Below, piece by piece: positions 26,351-34,681 of a stretch of DNA of 54,158 nucleotides. A program made the position numbers and the translations under genes. The DNA comes from a bacterium ADurb.Bin236 (GTDB taxonomy: Bacteria; UBP15; UBA6099). The DNA lies in assembly GCA_002069885.1 (NCBI GenBank), contig MWCD01000024.1:1-54158 (forward strand), written 5' to 3'. Each line of letters opens with the position of its first letter. Positions within the stretch are counted from its first letter, which is position 1. The notes beneath the pieces were generated by a model. The model made no database searches. It saw only the letters and a program-made list of their open reading frames with translations, and was not told the origin of the DNA.

Positions 26351-27385
26351 ATGATTAAGTTCTCCAAACCGCTCGGCGGCATAGTCGACTTCAAAAAGAG
26401 CCTGCATGAGGATGACGCCCTCAGGCTGGAAGAACTTATCAGGGTTTCTGAAGTTTATCTGAGTCAGCCTGAGAGAAAACTGTGCAAGAACTGCGCGAAC
26501 AAGTTGGCCGGCGCAAAGGATTCCTTTGTTAAGATGGGCGTAAAATACGTTTTTTGCGACAGGTGCGGCCATCTGAACGGCTCCCGCGAGGACACAAGGG
26601 AATTCTGCGAGTTTCTTTACACAAAGGACGACGGAAAGGACTACGCCTCTCATTATAAAGAAGAAGACAGGGAAAGGTTTATCGACAGAATGGCGCGGAT
26701 ATACTCGCCCAAGGCGGAGTTCCTGAAACAGGCGCTTGAGGAGCGGCAAGTCGCTCCGGAAGACATGACTCTTTCCGACTTCGGCGCGGGGGCCGGGTAC
26801 TTCCTCGGCGCGGCTCGCGAGCAGGGGTTCCTGTCCGTAAAAGGCTTCGAGCCGTCTCAGTTCATGGTCGATTTCGGCAACGAATGCATGAAGGACAACC
26901 TTCTGGAGCTTTGCGGGATGGGTGAAACGGCGACGGCGGTCAGAGCTTCGCGGTCGAACATCGCTTCTTTCATCGGCGCTCTCGAACACTTTAACAACCC
27001 AAGAGAAGTGTTGTCCGCAATAAGGGACAACACAAATATCAACTACGTGTTCATTCTGATTCCGATGTTTTCCCCCAGCGTGGTCGTGGAATCTGTTTTC
27101 GAGGGCGTGGCGCCGAGGCTGCTCGTGGGCGCTCACACCCATCTCTACACTCTCCGCTCCATATCCCACATGTGCGGCGAGTTCGGTTTCAAAATCATTT
27201 CGGAATGGTGGTTCGGGCAAGACGCGGCCGATCTCTACAGAAGTATTCTAGCGTCTCTCATGAAAAAAGGAGCCGATGCCGCGTTTCTAGCCGACTACTG
27301 GCGAGACGAATTTAAACCGTTGCTGGATGACTTTCAAAGTTTGATTGATAGAAAAAAATGTGCAGCGAGGCTCATCTCGTGCTGA
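26351..27385 (+). CDS. Zinc-ribbon class I SAM-dependent methyltransferase
   Basis: 344 residues from ATG 26351, preceded by AAAGGA at 7 bp; the frame stays open upstream into the Rrf2 gene, but that part is a shadow. An N-terminal C-x2-C ... C-x2-C pair (CKNC, CDRC; about 45-80) suggests a zinc site. The SAM fold follows with SDFGAGAGYF and GFEPSQ, then a GALEHFNNP segment typical of small-molecule methyltransferases. It resembles sugar C- or O-methyltransferases with zinc ribbons; the substrate is unknown. A link to the sulfur genes on either side is possible through SAM. Confidence 0.8.
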   Translation: MIKFSKPLGGIVDFKKSLHEDDALRLEELIRVSEVYLSQPERKLCKNCANKLAGAKDSFVKMGVKYVFCDRCGHLNGSREDTREFCEFLYTKDDGKDYASHYKEEDRERFIDRMARIYSPKAEFLKQALEERQVAPEDMTLSDFGAGAGYFLGAAREQGFLSVKGFEPSQFMVDFGNECMKDNLLELCGMGETATAVRASRSNIASFIGALEHFNNPREVLSAIRDNTNINYVFILIPMFSPSVVVESVFEGVAPRLLVGAHTHLYTLRSISHMCGEFGFKIISEWWFGQDAADLYRSILASLMKKGADAAFLADYWRDEFKPLLDDFQSLIDRKKCAARLISC

Positions 27386-27495
27386 AAGTCGACAGGGCGC
27401 TTAGCAACTGATTTATAAAAACGTATGTATAACGCTTGATTTTTTTTGCCACAATACTCGACCAACTCGATAGAGATGGTCGCAAGGAGAAAACA

Positions 27496-28809
27496 ATGAA
27501 TAATCAGGACTTTTCAATCGAAACCCTCGCCCTTCACGCAGGGCACACCCCGGACAAAGAAACCAACTCCCGCGCCGTGCCTATCTATCAGACTTCCAGC
27601 TATGTGTTCAACGACACCGACCACGCCGCAGACCTATTTGCGCTGCGCGCATTCGGCAATATTTACACACGCCTGATGAATCCGACGACGGACGCTCTTG
27701 AGAAGCGGCTGGCGGCTATTCACGGCGCGGCCGGCGCGGTGGCGGTCGCCTCAGGTCAGGCCGCCATCTTCTACACAATCGCCAACATCGCCTCCGCAGG
27801 GCAGAACTTTGTCACTGGCAACAAGCTGTACGGCGGAACTCACACGCTGTTCAACTCGACCCTCCGCCGGTTCGGCATCGACGCCCGGTTCGTCGATTCC
27901 TCCGTCGCCTCCAACTTCGAAGAGCGCATCGATGAAAACACCCGCCTGCTCTATACCGAGTCCATAGGCAACCCGAAGGGGAACGTGGACGACTTCGAGG
28001 CTATCGCCGAAGTGGCCCGCAAGCACAAGATTCCGTTCGTGGTGGATAATACGGTGTCGCCCCCGCCCCTGTTTAATCCGTTCGAACACGGGGCCGACAT
28101 CGCGGTTTACTCGCTGACAAAGATGATTGGCGGACACGGCAACTCCATCGGCGGCGCGGTGGTGGAAAAAGGCGATTTCGACTGGAAGGGCGCGGACAAG
28201 TTCCCCGAAATCACCGAGCCGGACAAGACGTATCACGGAGTGAACTTCTGGGACGCGTTCGGCGGGCATCCGGGGGCGGTCGCTCCGGGGCTGGCCTTCG
28301 TTCTGAAAATCCGCACCGGGCTGCTCAGGGACATAGGCGCTGCGCTTTCGCCCTTCAACTCCTTCCTGTTCATTCAGGGCATCGAGACTCTTCCCATCCG
28401 CGCCCGCGCTCACGTGGAGAACGCGGCAAAGGTCGCAAACTTCCTCAACAACCATCCGGCGGTCGCATGGGTCGAGTACCCCGGCCTGCCCTCTCATCCC
28501 GACCACGCGCGCGCCCGCAAATACTTCCCTCTCGGCCCCGGCGCCGTCTTCGGCTTCGGCGTCAAGGGCGGATACGAGGCAGGCAGAAAATTCATCAACT
28601 CCGTTAAACTCGCCTCCCATCTGGCCAACATCCTTGACGCAAAAACGCTCGTCATACACCCTGCAAGCACCACTCACCAACAGTTGACACGGGAGCAACA
28701 GGCGGAGGCGGGCGTCTCTCCTGACTTTGTGCGCATATCCGTCGGCATAGAAAACATCGAAGACATCATCAGGGACATTGATCAAGCGCTCAAGGCATCT
28801 CAAAGCTGA
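27496..28809 (+). CDS. metY: O-acetylhomoserine sulfhydrylase (aminocarboxypropyltransferase)
   Basis: A PLP enzyme of the Cys/Met metabolism family that makes homocysteine from O-acetylhomoserine and sulfide. Motifs are YTRLMNPTTDALE, the PLP-stacking region and the Schiff-base Lys209 in YSLTKMIGG. The C-terminal HPASTTHQQL is typical of MetY. The 437-residue length fits. ATG 27496 has AAGGAG at 8 bp. A hairpin CGACCA/TGGTCG (27459-27464, 27477-27482) lies just before the ribosome site. Its substrate is made by the next gene. Confidence 0.94.
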   Translation: MNNQDFSIETLALHAGHTPDKETNSRAVPIYQTSSYVFNDTDHAADLFALRAFGNIYTRLMNPTTDALEKRLAAIHGAAGAVAVASGQAAIFYTIANIASAGQNFVTGNKLYGGTHTLFNSTLRRFGIDARFVDSSVASNFEERIDENTRLLYTESIGNPKGNVDDFEAIAEVARKHKIPFVVDNTVSPPPLFNPFEHGADIAVYSLTKMIGGHGNSIGGAVVEKGDFDWKGADKFPEITEPDKTYHGVNFWDAFGGHPGAVAPGLAFVLKIRTGLLRDIGAALSPFNSFLFIQGIETLPIRARAHVENAAKVANFLNNHPAVAWVEYPGLPSHPDHARARKYFPLGPGAVFGFGVKGGYEAGRKFINSVKLASHLANILDAKTLVIHPASTTHQQLTREQQAEAGVSPDFVRISVGIENIEDIIRDIDQALKASQS

Positions 28810-28842
28810 ACGCGACTTAATAAACGACAGGCGGAAATATAA

Positions 28843-30801
28843 ATGAGCGGCGCGGGACACACATCAAATCAGGGACAAGCTCCGGCAGGCGCGTGGCATC
28901 CGGCCAACGCCCCGGACTGTGTCGGCTGGACATCGGCTAAGACCGTCCGTATAGCGACCGCCGCCCGCCCTTTCAGGACAGAACTCGGCGGCAGCGTCGG
29001 CCCGGTAGACGTCGAATATGAAACCTACGGCGAGCTTTCCGCCGCGCGCGATAACGTCGTGCTCATCGCCCACGCGCTTTCCGGCGACGCCCATGTTGCC
29101 GGATGGGATGCGGACGCCAAGCGGACGGGCCGCCTGTGGAGAATGAAAAAGCCCGGCTGGTGGGATGCCGTCGTCGGCCCCGGCAAAGCCATCGACACCC
29201 GCAAATACTTCGTCGTGTGCGCGAACGTGCTGGGCGGGTGCTGCGGCGCCACCGGCCCTTCTTCGCCCAACCCCTTCACCGGAAAACCGTACTCGCTGCA
29301 GTTCCCGATGGTGACGGTGGGCGACTGGGTCAAGCAACAGGCGGCGCTTCTGGATGAACTCGGCATCGAGCGGCTCCACGCGGTGGTCGGCGGCTCTCTC
29401 GGCGGACAGCAGGCCATCGAGTGGGCGATGTCCCGCCCCGACCGGGTTGACCGCTGCATAGTCCTTGCCGCCACCCCCAGACTGTCCACTCAGGGGCTGG
29501 CCTTCAACGCCATCGGCAGGCGCAGCATAATCAACGACCCCGACTTCAAAAATGGGGAATACTACGGGTCGGCCCCGCCGTCGTCCGGGCTGGCCGCCGC
29601 CCGCATGCTCGCCCACATCACATACCTGTCTGAAGCCGGGATGCGCGAAAAATTCGGTCGCCGTGCCAAAGACGACGTCTGCCCCGGCTGCGGCTTCGGC
29701 ATCGAGTTCGAGGTCGAAAGCTACCTCGACCGTCAGGGCCGCTCCTTCGTCGAGCGCTTCGACGCCAACAGCTACCTGTACATCACCCGCGCGATGGACT
29801 ACTACGACGCCGCCGAAAAATGGGGCGGCGGCAGCCTCGAAGAAGCCGCCTCCCGCGTCTCTTCCCGCGTCATGGCCGTCTCTTTCGACTCCGACTGGCT
29901 CTACCCTCCCGAAGGCATGAAAGAGTTCGCTCAAGCCCTCGCCCGCAACGGTAAACCTGTCACCTACATCAACGTCCCCTCCCGCTACGGACACGACGCG
30001 TTCTTGGTGGAAACGGAGACAGTGAGCCGCCTGTTGCGCGACTTCCTGTCCGCGGAGAACGGTGGAGCGTCCATCTGGGGCGTTCGCCCGGTCCGGCGCG
30101 AAACCGCGCCCGCCCCGCAACCCCAACCGTCCCCCGCCGCAGTAGCCCGCGAGGACGACCCGCCCGCTTTCACTTCAAACGGATTCCTACGCTGGCAAGA
30201 CAAAGTGATAATCGACGAAATCCCCGAAGGCGCGTCCGTGCTCGACCTCGGTTGCGGCGACGGCAAACTGCTGTCGGCCATATCCGCGTCCAAAGGCGCG
30301 CGCGGACAGGGCGTCGAGATCGACATCCGCGCCGCCCTCGACTGCGTCGGCAGAAACGCCCCAGTCTTCCACGGCGACATCGAGAACGGCCTCGCCGGTT
30401 TCCCGGACGACAGCTTCGACTATGTCGTGCTCGAAGAGACCCTACAGACCCTGCGGCGGCCCGACGAAGCCCTGCGGCAGATGCTCCGCATCGGAAGGCG
30501 CGGCATCGTCTCATTCCCGAACTTCGCCAACTACCGGGTGGTGCACGACCTGATGACATCCGGGCGAATGCCCGTCGGCGGCGCCCTGCCCTATCAATGG
30601 CACGAGACCCCCAACATACATCTTTTCACCCTGAACGACTTCAGGGACTGGGCCGCCCGCTCTAACGTCCGCATCGTCAAAGGATACGCCCTCGTCGCAG
30701 ATGGCGTCGTCAGAAAGCTGTCGCCGAGCGACAACATGTACGCCGAAGAAATACTCGTGGTGGTCGAGAAAACAGGCCCCGCGCCGGAATACTTGATATA
30801 G
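28843..30801 (+). CDS. metXW: MetX-MetW fusion: homoserine O-acetyltransferase + MetW
   Basis: One 652-residue frame. The first part (about 30-405) is an alpha/beta-hydrolase acyltransferase of the MetX type with nucleophile Ser185 (GGSLGG), Asp351 (SDWLYP) and His384 (YGHDAF). It acetylates homoserine to feed MetY. A Pro/Ala linker (about 405-447) leads to a MetW methyltransferase-like domain (448-652; LDLGCGDG at 467-474, SFPNFANY, GALPYQWHETPN). MetX and MetW are usually separate neighbours; MetW stimulates MetX in some bacteria. The fusion would fix their ratio. It is 33 bp after metY. Confidence 0.93.
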   Translation: MSGAGHTSNQGQAPAGAWHPANAPDCVGWTSAKTVRIATAARPFRTELGGSVGPVDVEYETYGELSAARDNVVLIAHALSGDAHVAGWDADAKRTGRLWRMKKPGWWDAVVGPGKAIDTRKYFVVCANVLGGCCGATGPSSPNPFTGKPYSLQFPMVTVGDWVKQQAALLDELGIERLHAVVGGSLGGQQAIEWAMSRPDRVDRCIVLAATPRLSTQGLAFNAIGRRSIINDPDFKNGEYYGSAPPSSGLAAARMLAHITYLSEAGMREKFGRRAKDDVCPGCGFGIEFEVESYLDRQGRSFVERFDANSYLYITRAMDYYDAAEKWGGGSLEEAASRVSSRVMAVSFDSDWLYPPEGMKEFAQALARNGKPVTYINVPSRYGHDAFLVETETVSRLLRDFLSAENGGASIWGVRPVRRETAPAPQPQPSPAAVAREDDPPAFTSNGFLRWQDKVIIDEIPEGASVLDLGCGDGKLLSAISASKGARGQGVEIDIRAALDCVGRNAPVFHGDIENGLAGFPDDSFDYVVLEETLQTLRRPDEALRQMLRIGRRGIVSFPNFANYRVVHDLMTSGRMPVGGALPYQWHETPNIHLFTLNDFRDWAARSNVRIVKGYALVADGVVRKLSPSDNMYAEEILVVVEKTGPAPEYLI

Positions 30802-30863
30802 AAGCCCGGAGCGCCGCTCCGAAGGAGTAAACAAACACAACAATCATCCAGCTTCAACAAACC

Positions 30864-30935
30864 GGCCGTGTACCCAAGTGGCTAAGGGGGAGGTCTGCAA
30901 AACCTTCATCATCGGTTCGATTCCGATCACGGCCT
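30864..30935 (+). tRNA. tRNA-Cys (anticodon GCA)
   Basis: A full cloverleaf can be drawn: acceptor GGCCGTG/CACGGCC, anticodon loop CTGCAAA with GCA at 30897-30899, T-stem ATCGG/CCGAT with TTCGATT loop, and discriminator T, as expected for tRNA-Cys. The CCA end is not encoded. It follows the MetX-MetW gene by 62 bp and marks the left edge of the AT-rich island. Confidence 0.95.
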
Positions 30936-31005
30936 TGAAAATAGCCTCATACTGATATTCAATTTCTCAACACAAGTGAAGTCAGCCACGATTTGAACAC
31001 AACTG

Positions 31006-31494
31006 CTAAACAATCGCAGACACAATTATCAGCACTACGTATGCGATTCCGACAACTGCCCAATTTCTTTGAGCCTTTAAGAACTTCTGGACGTTGTCCC
31101 GGGGACGAGCTTTCCATGCTTTTTCGTTGCCGGTGATTCCTAAGTATATCGAAAACGCAATCAGCGCAATAAACAATGTAATGTTTATCGCAATGTAAGC
31201 CATAATATCGATCTTGTCGCGTTCTAGCGCTATTCGAAGCAAATTCGGAAAAACAACAAACACAAATAAATACATAAGTCCTAACGCCCACAGTCTATGG
31301 GCAAGCGCCCATATCCAGCCGAGCAAGAAAGCTCCGGGGTTGAAAAACCTTATTTCTTGAGGAACCGGATTTGCCTTTTGAGCATATTTGTCTATTCCCG
31401 ATTTTTTTCGCCACTCAGCCGCAAATGCGCATTGCTCGCATATATTCATTCCATCGATAGTTTTTACGCCGCATTTTTCGCAGTACATCTTCAC
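31006..31494 (-). CDS. Zinc-ribbon membrane protein (DUF2628-like)
   Basis: 162 residues. An N-terminal zinc ribbon (CEKC at 5-8, CEQC at 19-22) is followed by a soluble spacer and three hydrophobic segments (about 50-80, 95-120, 145-162). The stretch NPGAFLLGWIWALAHRLW recalls DUF2628 membrane proteins. It is in the AT-rich island, and its codon use is AT-biased compared with genes outside. Function unknown. Confidence 0.75.
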   Translation of the reverse strand: MKMYCEKCGVKTIDGMNICEQCAFAAEWRKKSGIDKYAQKANPVPQEIRFFNPGAFLLGWIWALAHRLWALGLMYLFVFVVFPNLLRIALERDKIDIMAYIAINITLFIALIAFSIYLGITGNEKAWKARPRDNVQKFLKAQRNWAVVGIAYVVLIIVSAIV

Positions 31495-31874
31495 CCTCTC
31501 GCACTCGCGGTATCAATTAACAAACATTTCTCGCGTATGCGCTGTTGCTGATAATTCATGAATCTGTTTCTCTCATGTTACCACAAAAAACAACCTTAAT
31601 AAACAATTATTATCATAGTTATCATTATTCCCATTTTGAGCAAAAACATAAAACGGCAACTTCCGCATTCACATTCATGCTGATGCTCTTTCGCCGCCCT
31701 CATAAACTCTTTCCAAAGCAATCGGGGAGAAAAACATTTTTAACGCGGAGAGCGCTCATCGTTGCTAAGTGGACTACTCATCGTTGCCAAGGTCTCCTTG
31801 GCAACGATGTATTGTTGTGACAAACTGTTATCGTGTTGCTTTTTCAGCCTTTTTTTGCGTTTTTTACTGCAGTA
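31495..31874. other. AT-rich gap with a perfect 14-bp hairpin
   Basis: No supported gene; the plus-strand open frames here have no ribosome site or recognisable product. CATCGTTGCCAAGG (31779-31792) pairs exactly with 31796-31809 around TCT. A near copy of the left arm (CATCGTTGCTAAG) precedes it at 31757-31769. It lies about 65 bp beyond the stop of the 31875 gene, so it may be a terminator. Confidence 0.6.
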
Positions 31875-32363
31875 TTATGCTCGGTCATTCCAAAATTCAC
31901 TATCAGTTCCGAAAGTCGCCAAGAGAATACGACTCTGTTCTTCAGCTTCGCTTGAATTCCAAGGAAGCGGTTTTTTCGTAAACCCCTGAATGTTTTTAAA
32001 TACTTGTATTGGCACAGTTACTAATCCGGGAATGCCCCATAATCCAAACGCTATTGAATAGAATGTACTACCAATTTGTGAACGTATCGCACATTTCTTG
32101 CAAGAAATCTGGGGTATGCTTACACAATTCCAATGATGATGGATTGTCCAGACTCTATAGTGCATATATACATTTACCGGGCCGGGCCCTTTGCATACTG
32201 AACAACGACCGGCTCTAATTTTATGTCGATATTCATTTACAACTTTTTGAGGAATAATCTTTGCAGAATATTTAACCTGACAGGTTCTTTTACAGAACTT
32301 GTTATCATTAATCTTTAGTCCACCGAAAACGATTATCTCGCCGCATTGATCGCATCTTGTCAT
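31875..32363 (-). CDS. Zinc-ribbon protein with hydrophobic segment, unknown
   Basis: 162 residues from the ATG at 32363, preceded by AGGTGGG; a TTG farther up (32426) would add 21 residues with no support. Cys pairs CDQC (4-7), CKRTC, CSVC (about 55) and CKKC (about 89) suggest two zinc ribbons. One hydrophobic stretch (about 97-122) follows. I do not recognise the family. Lies in the AT-rich island on the same strand as its neighbours. Confidence 0.65.
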   Translation of the reverse strand: MTRCDQCGEIIVFGGLKINDNKFCKRTCQVKYSAKIIPQKVVNEYRHKIRAGRCSVCKGPGPVNVYMHYRVWTIHHHWNCVSIPQISCKKCAIRSQIGSTFYSIAFGLWGIPGLVTVPIQVFKNIQGFTKKPLPWNSSEAEEQSRILLATFGTDSEFWNDRA

Positions 32364-32465
32364 ATATTCCCACCTAAAATCGGCTTTTGCAGTAATAATG
32401 AATACACGCTTCATGCCGCTTGTCAATGAACTATCACGGACTGAAGTCCGAGGTTTTCCCTTCGA

Positions 32466-34304
32466 TTAAATGAACAACTTCTTAATTGTCCCCTTCACCT
32501 TCTCGAAAGTAGACACGTTGTATTCGCGGATGTGATAATCAACCATGTAATATAATAGCGACGCTTTTCCCAGCAGACTGCTTTCATTGAGCCATGCCAC
32601 CATGCCTACATTTCCATGAATAAAAACAAAATCGCTATAGAACAGCGACAAATCATTGTGTGCCTCAACAACCATGTAGCCGTTTCCCCCTGCTCTGAAA
32701 TAGTAGTATTCCGTTTTTGTTTCATCCGGGTCGTCGAATCCGAAATAGAAGTCCATCACAACATCGGACTCCCCGGAAGAGTCGTATTCTGTGAGCATCG
32801 TGTTGCGCGAACGCCCTTCATCGTATTCGATAAGCGCATATAATCTTCCGTCTGAATAGTCGATGTTCAATATGTCGTATTCGCGATTGTTTTCTAGATC
32901 ATATATCAGGTTCCCGCTGGAATCTATTTTTTGAATTATTCCTTCTGAATATGCCGCGTAATAATCGTCATTTTCATCAACCGCGATGGCTAACATATTG
33001 AAATCATCTTTGTCTGAACACTCTTTTCGCGACTCTTTCAGCCGTCTGCACGGCTCGGCAACAAACTCCGACACTTTCTTACCCTTTCTCGAATACCTAT
33101 AGATTCCACAGTCGTTGCATCCGAATATGAAGTCGCCGTTCTCCGCAAATGTGAAGTTGTTTCCAACGAGATTGATTTTTAGGCGACATCCAAGCTCTTT
33201 GGTGTTTATCACAAACAAAGGTTTTTCAGGAGCGTCATATTTATAAACATCTATTGTTTCGAGTCCGGGTTCCACAAAAAACAATTCGCCTTGTTTGTCC
33301 GCCACAATTTTGCTGAATCTTTTATCAAATCGTTTCAGAGATGTTCTTTTTCCAGTCTGCATATTATAGGCAAAGACCTTGGCTCCATTATCGTTGTTTT
33401 TCAAAAAGTACGCCGTTTCGCCAAATGCGCAATAGTCGTTTGCGACAATATACGGATTTGACCTCAGCTTCTTATAGTAAGAACCGGCGGTCGAGTGAGC
33501 AATGTTAGCCACAAGCGCAATTGACGCTATCCCAACGGCAAGAAACCTTATAGAGCGAGTATGTGTAAATCCGACAATTAGAGAAGAAATGAACAAGACG
33601 AGCGTTAACCCTAGCTGGACTTGCGCTGAAAACAATCCGCTAGTCGATGAGCCACGAAACAACTCGTTTGGATAAAAAGCCATCGTATAATACCAGCTTA
33701 TGACGCCTAACGCCGGCGCTAACAGCAACGCGAAAGAATAAAATGACAAGGCTCTGAAATAGCCGACGCCGTTGCATCCAGCTATTGCGCATGGAACAAT
33801 GAAATACCAGATAATGATTGCAGGCCCGATAAGATAATATTGGTTTTCCGGCGTTATCAGTGTCGTGTTAAAAAAGTAAGGAAATAAGAATGCGTATGAC
33901 ACGCAGATAATATTAGCTTTTAAACCCGCGCTGTTGCGAAACAAAGCCGCGATTGCATAGACCATTAGCGCAGTCACAAAAACACGCACAATTATCTCTG
34001 CGCATCCAAAGCCGAAATATAAAACGATCATCGCCGGCTTTAAATTGATTTTAGAAAAATACTGCGCAAACTGTGCGCACTGAACAACGCAAAGAAATGA
34101 TAGCGGTATTAAAGCCCAAGTAAGATTAGCTTTTTGTTTCAGCTCCATGCCAGTCTTGCGGGGACTGGATATCATATAAATAGCGGTTTTAATCTGATAT
34201 ATTACACCCTCTACAATTCCGCCGTTTTTGCCGAGATTATCTTTCTTTGTATTCAGCGGCTCTTTATCATTCTGTTCATCGCGCAATTCGGGATAGTAAT
34301 CCAT
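32466..34304 (-). CDS. Yip1-like membrane protein with C-terminal propeller-like domain
   Basis: 612 residues. After a charged N-terminus (1-60), about eight hydrophobic helices occupy 62-285, in a Yip1-like arrangement. The remainder (about 290-600) is soluble and shows repeated short strands with 'YxxxGxxxxSxxxGK..' character, consistent with a beta-propeller (NHL/WD-like), though the fold is inferred. The layout parallels the 510-residue protein at 40256, with no obvious sequence identity. First gene of the minus-strand AT-rich group. Confidence 0.7.
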   Translation of the reverse strand: MDYYPELRDEQNDKEPLNTKKDNLGKNGGIVEGVIYQIKTAIYMISSPRKTGMELKQKANLTWALIPLSFLCVVQCAQFAQYFSKINLKPAMIVLYFGFGCAEIIVRVFVTALMVYAIAALFRNSAGLKANIICVSYAFLFPYFFNTTLITPENQYYLIGPAIIIWYFIVPCAIAGCNGVGYFRALSFYSFALLLAPALGVISWYYTMAFYPNELFRGSSTSGLFSAQVQLGLTLVLFISSLIVGFTHTRSIRFLAVGIASIALVANIAHSTAGSYYKKLRSNPYIVANDYCAFGETAYFLKNNDNGAKVFAYNMQTGKRTSLKRFDKRFSKIVADKQGELFFVEPGLETIDVYKYDAPEKPLFVINTKELGCRLKINLVGNNFTFAENGDFIFGCNDCGIYRYSRKGKKVSEFVAEPCRRLKESRKECSDKDDFNMLAIAVDENDDYYAAYSEGIIQKIDSSGNLIYDLENNREYDILNIDYSDGRLYALIEYDEGRSRNTMLTEYDSSGESDVVMDFYFGFDDPDETKTEYYYFRAGGNGYMVVEAHNDLSLFYSDFVFIHGNVGMVAWLNESSLLGKASLLYYMVDYHIREYNVSTFEKVKGTIKKLFI

Positions 34305-34681
34305 TCAATAGCTCCTTACATCGCCTGATATCTCGCGGCCATTGCCCCATGCCCGCTTAAACGGAACTGCGTTGCTCTTTTGATTCTTTTTATTGTTGCT
34401 ATTTTATCAGAATACCATGTTCTTTTGTCAACTATGAATAATTGCAACGTTATAAACCAGTTCTGTTTATTTTCTTGCCTATGAATTTGAAACTGGAAGC
34501 ACAAAGATCGCTGGAGGCGTTTGTGATCCGCGCCGGGGGGGTAGATTGGAGGGATATTTTTCAAATGAGGCGTGGGAGTCTATAATGAGCGCTGCCGGGC
34601 GGGTAGACGAGCCGGGTTGTCGCGCGCGGGTTTAAGCGCTGCCGCGAGGGCGGCGCGGTACAAGCGTCGGCGGTCGGCTCT
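34305..34681. promoter_or_regulatory. Composition boundary and candidate promoter of the DUF445 gene
   Basis: The AT-rich island ends near 34450, where base composition returns to GC-rich. TTTTCA (34558-34563), 17 bp, TATAAT (34581-34586) could drive the DUF445 gene with a leader of about 95 bp. No gene is seen in the gap. Confidence 0.4.

Noticed and set aside
27386-27495. SAM or other sulfur-type riboswitch before metY
   Set aside because: Too short and lacks the conserved core; only one small hairpin (CGACCA/TGGTCG) is present.
31545-31989. Plus-strand open frames in the AT-rich island
   Set aside because: No ribosome sites or recognisable domains; they overlap a perfect hairpin and a minus-strand gene.
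30864-34450. tRNA-integrated mobile island with att sites
   Set aside because: No integrase, and no duplicate of the tRNA 3' end was found near the right boundary; kept only as a composition anomaly.
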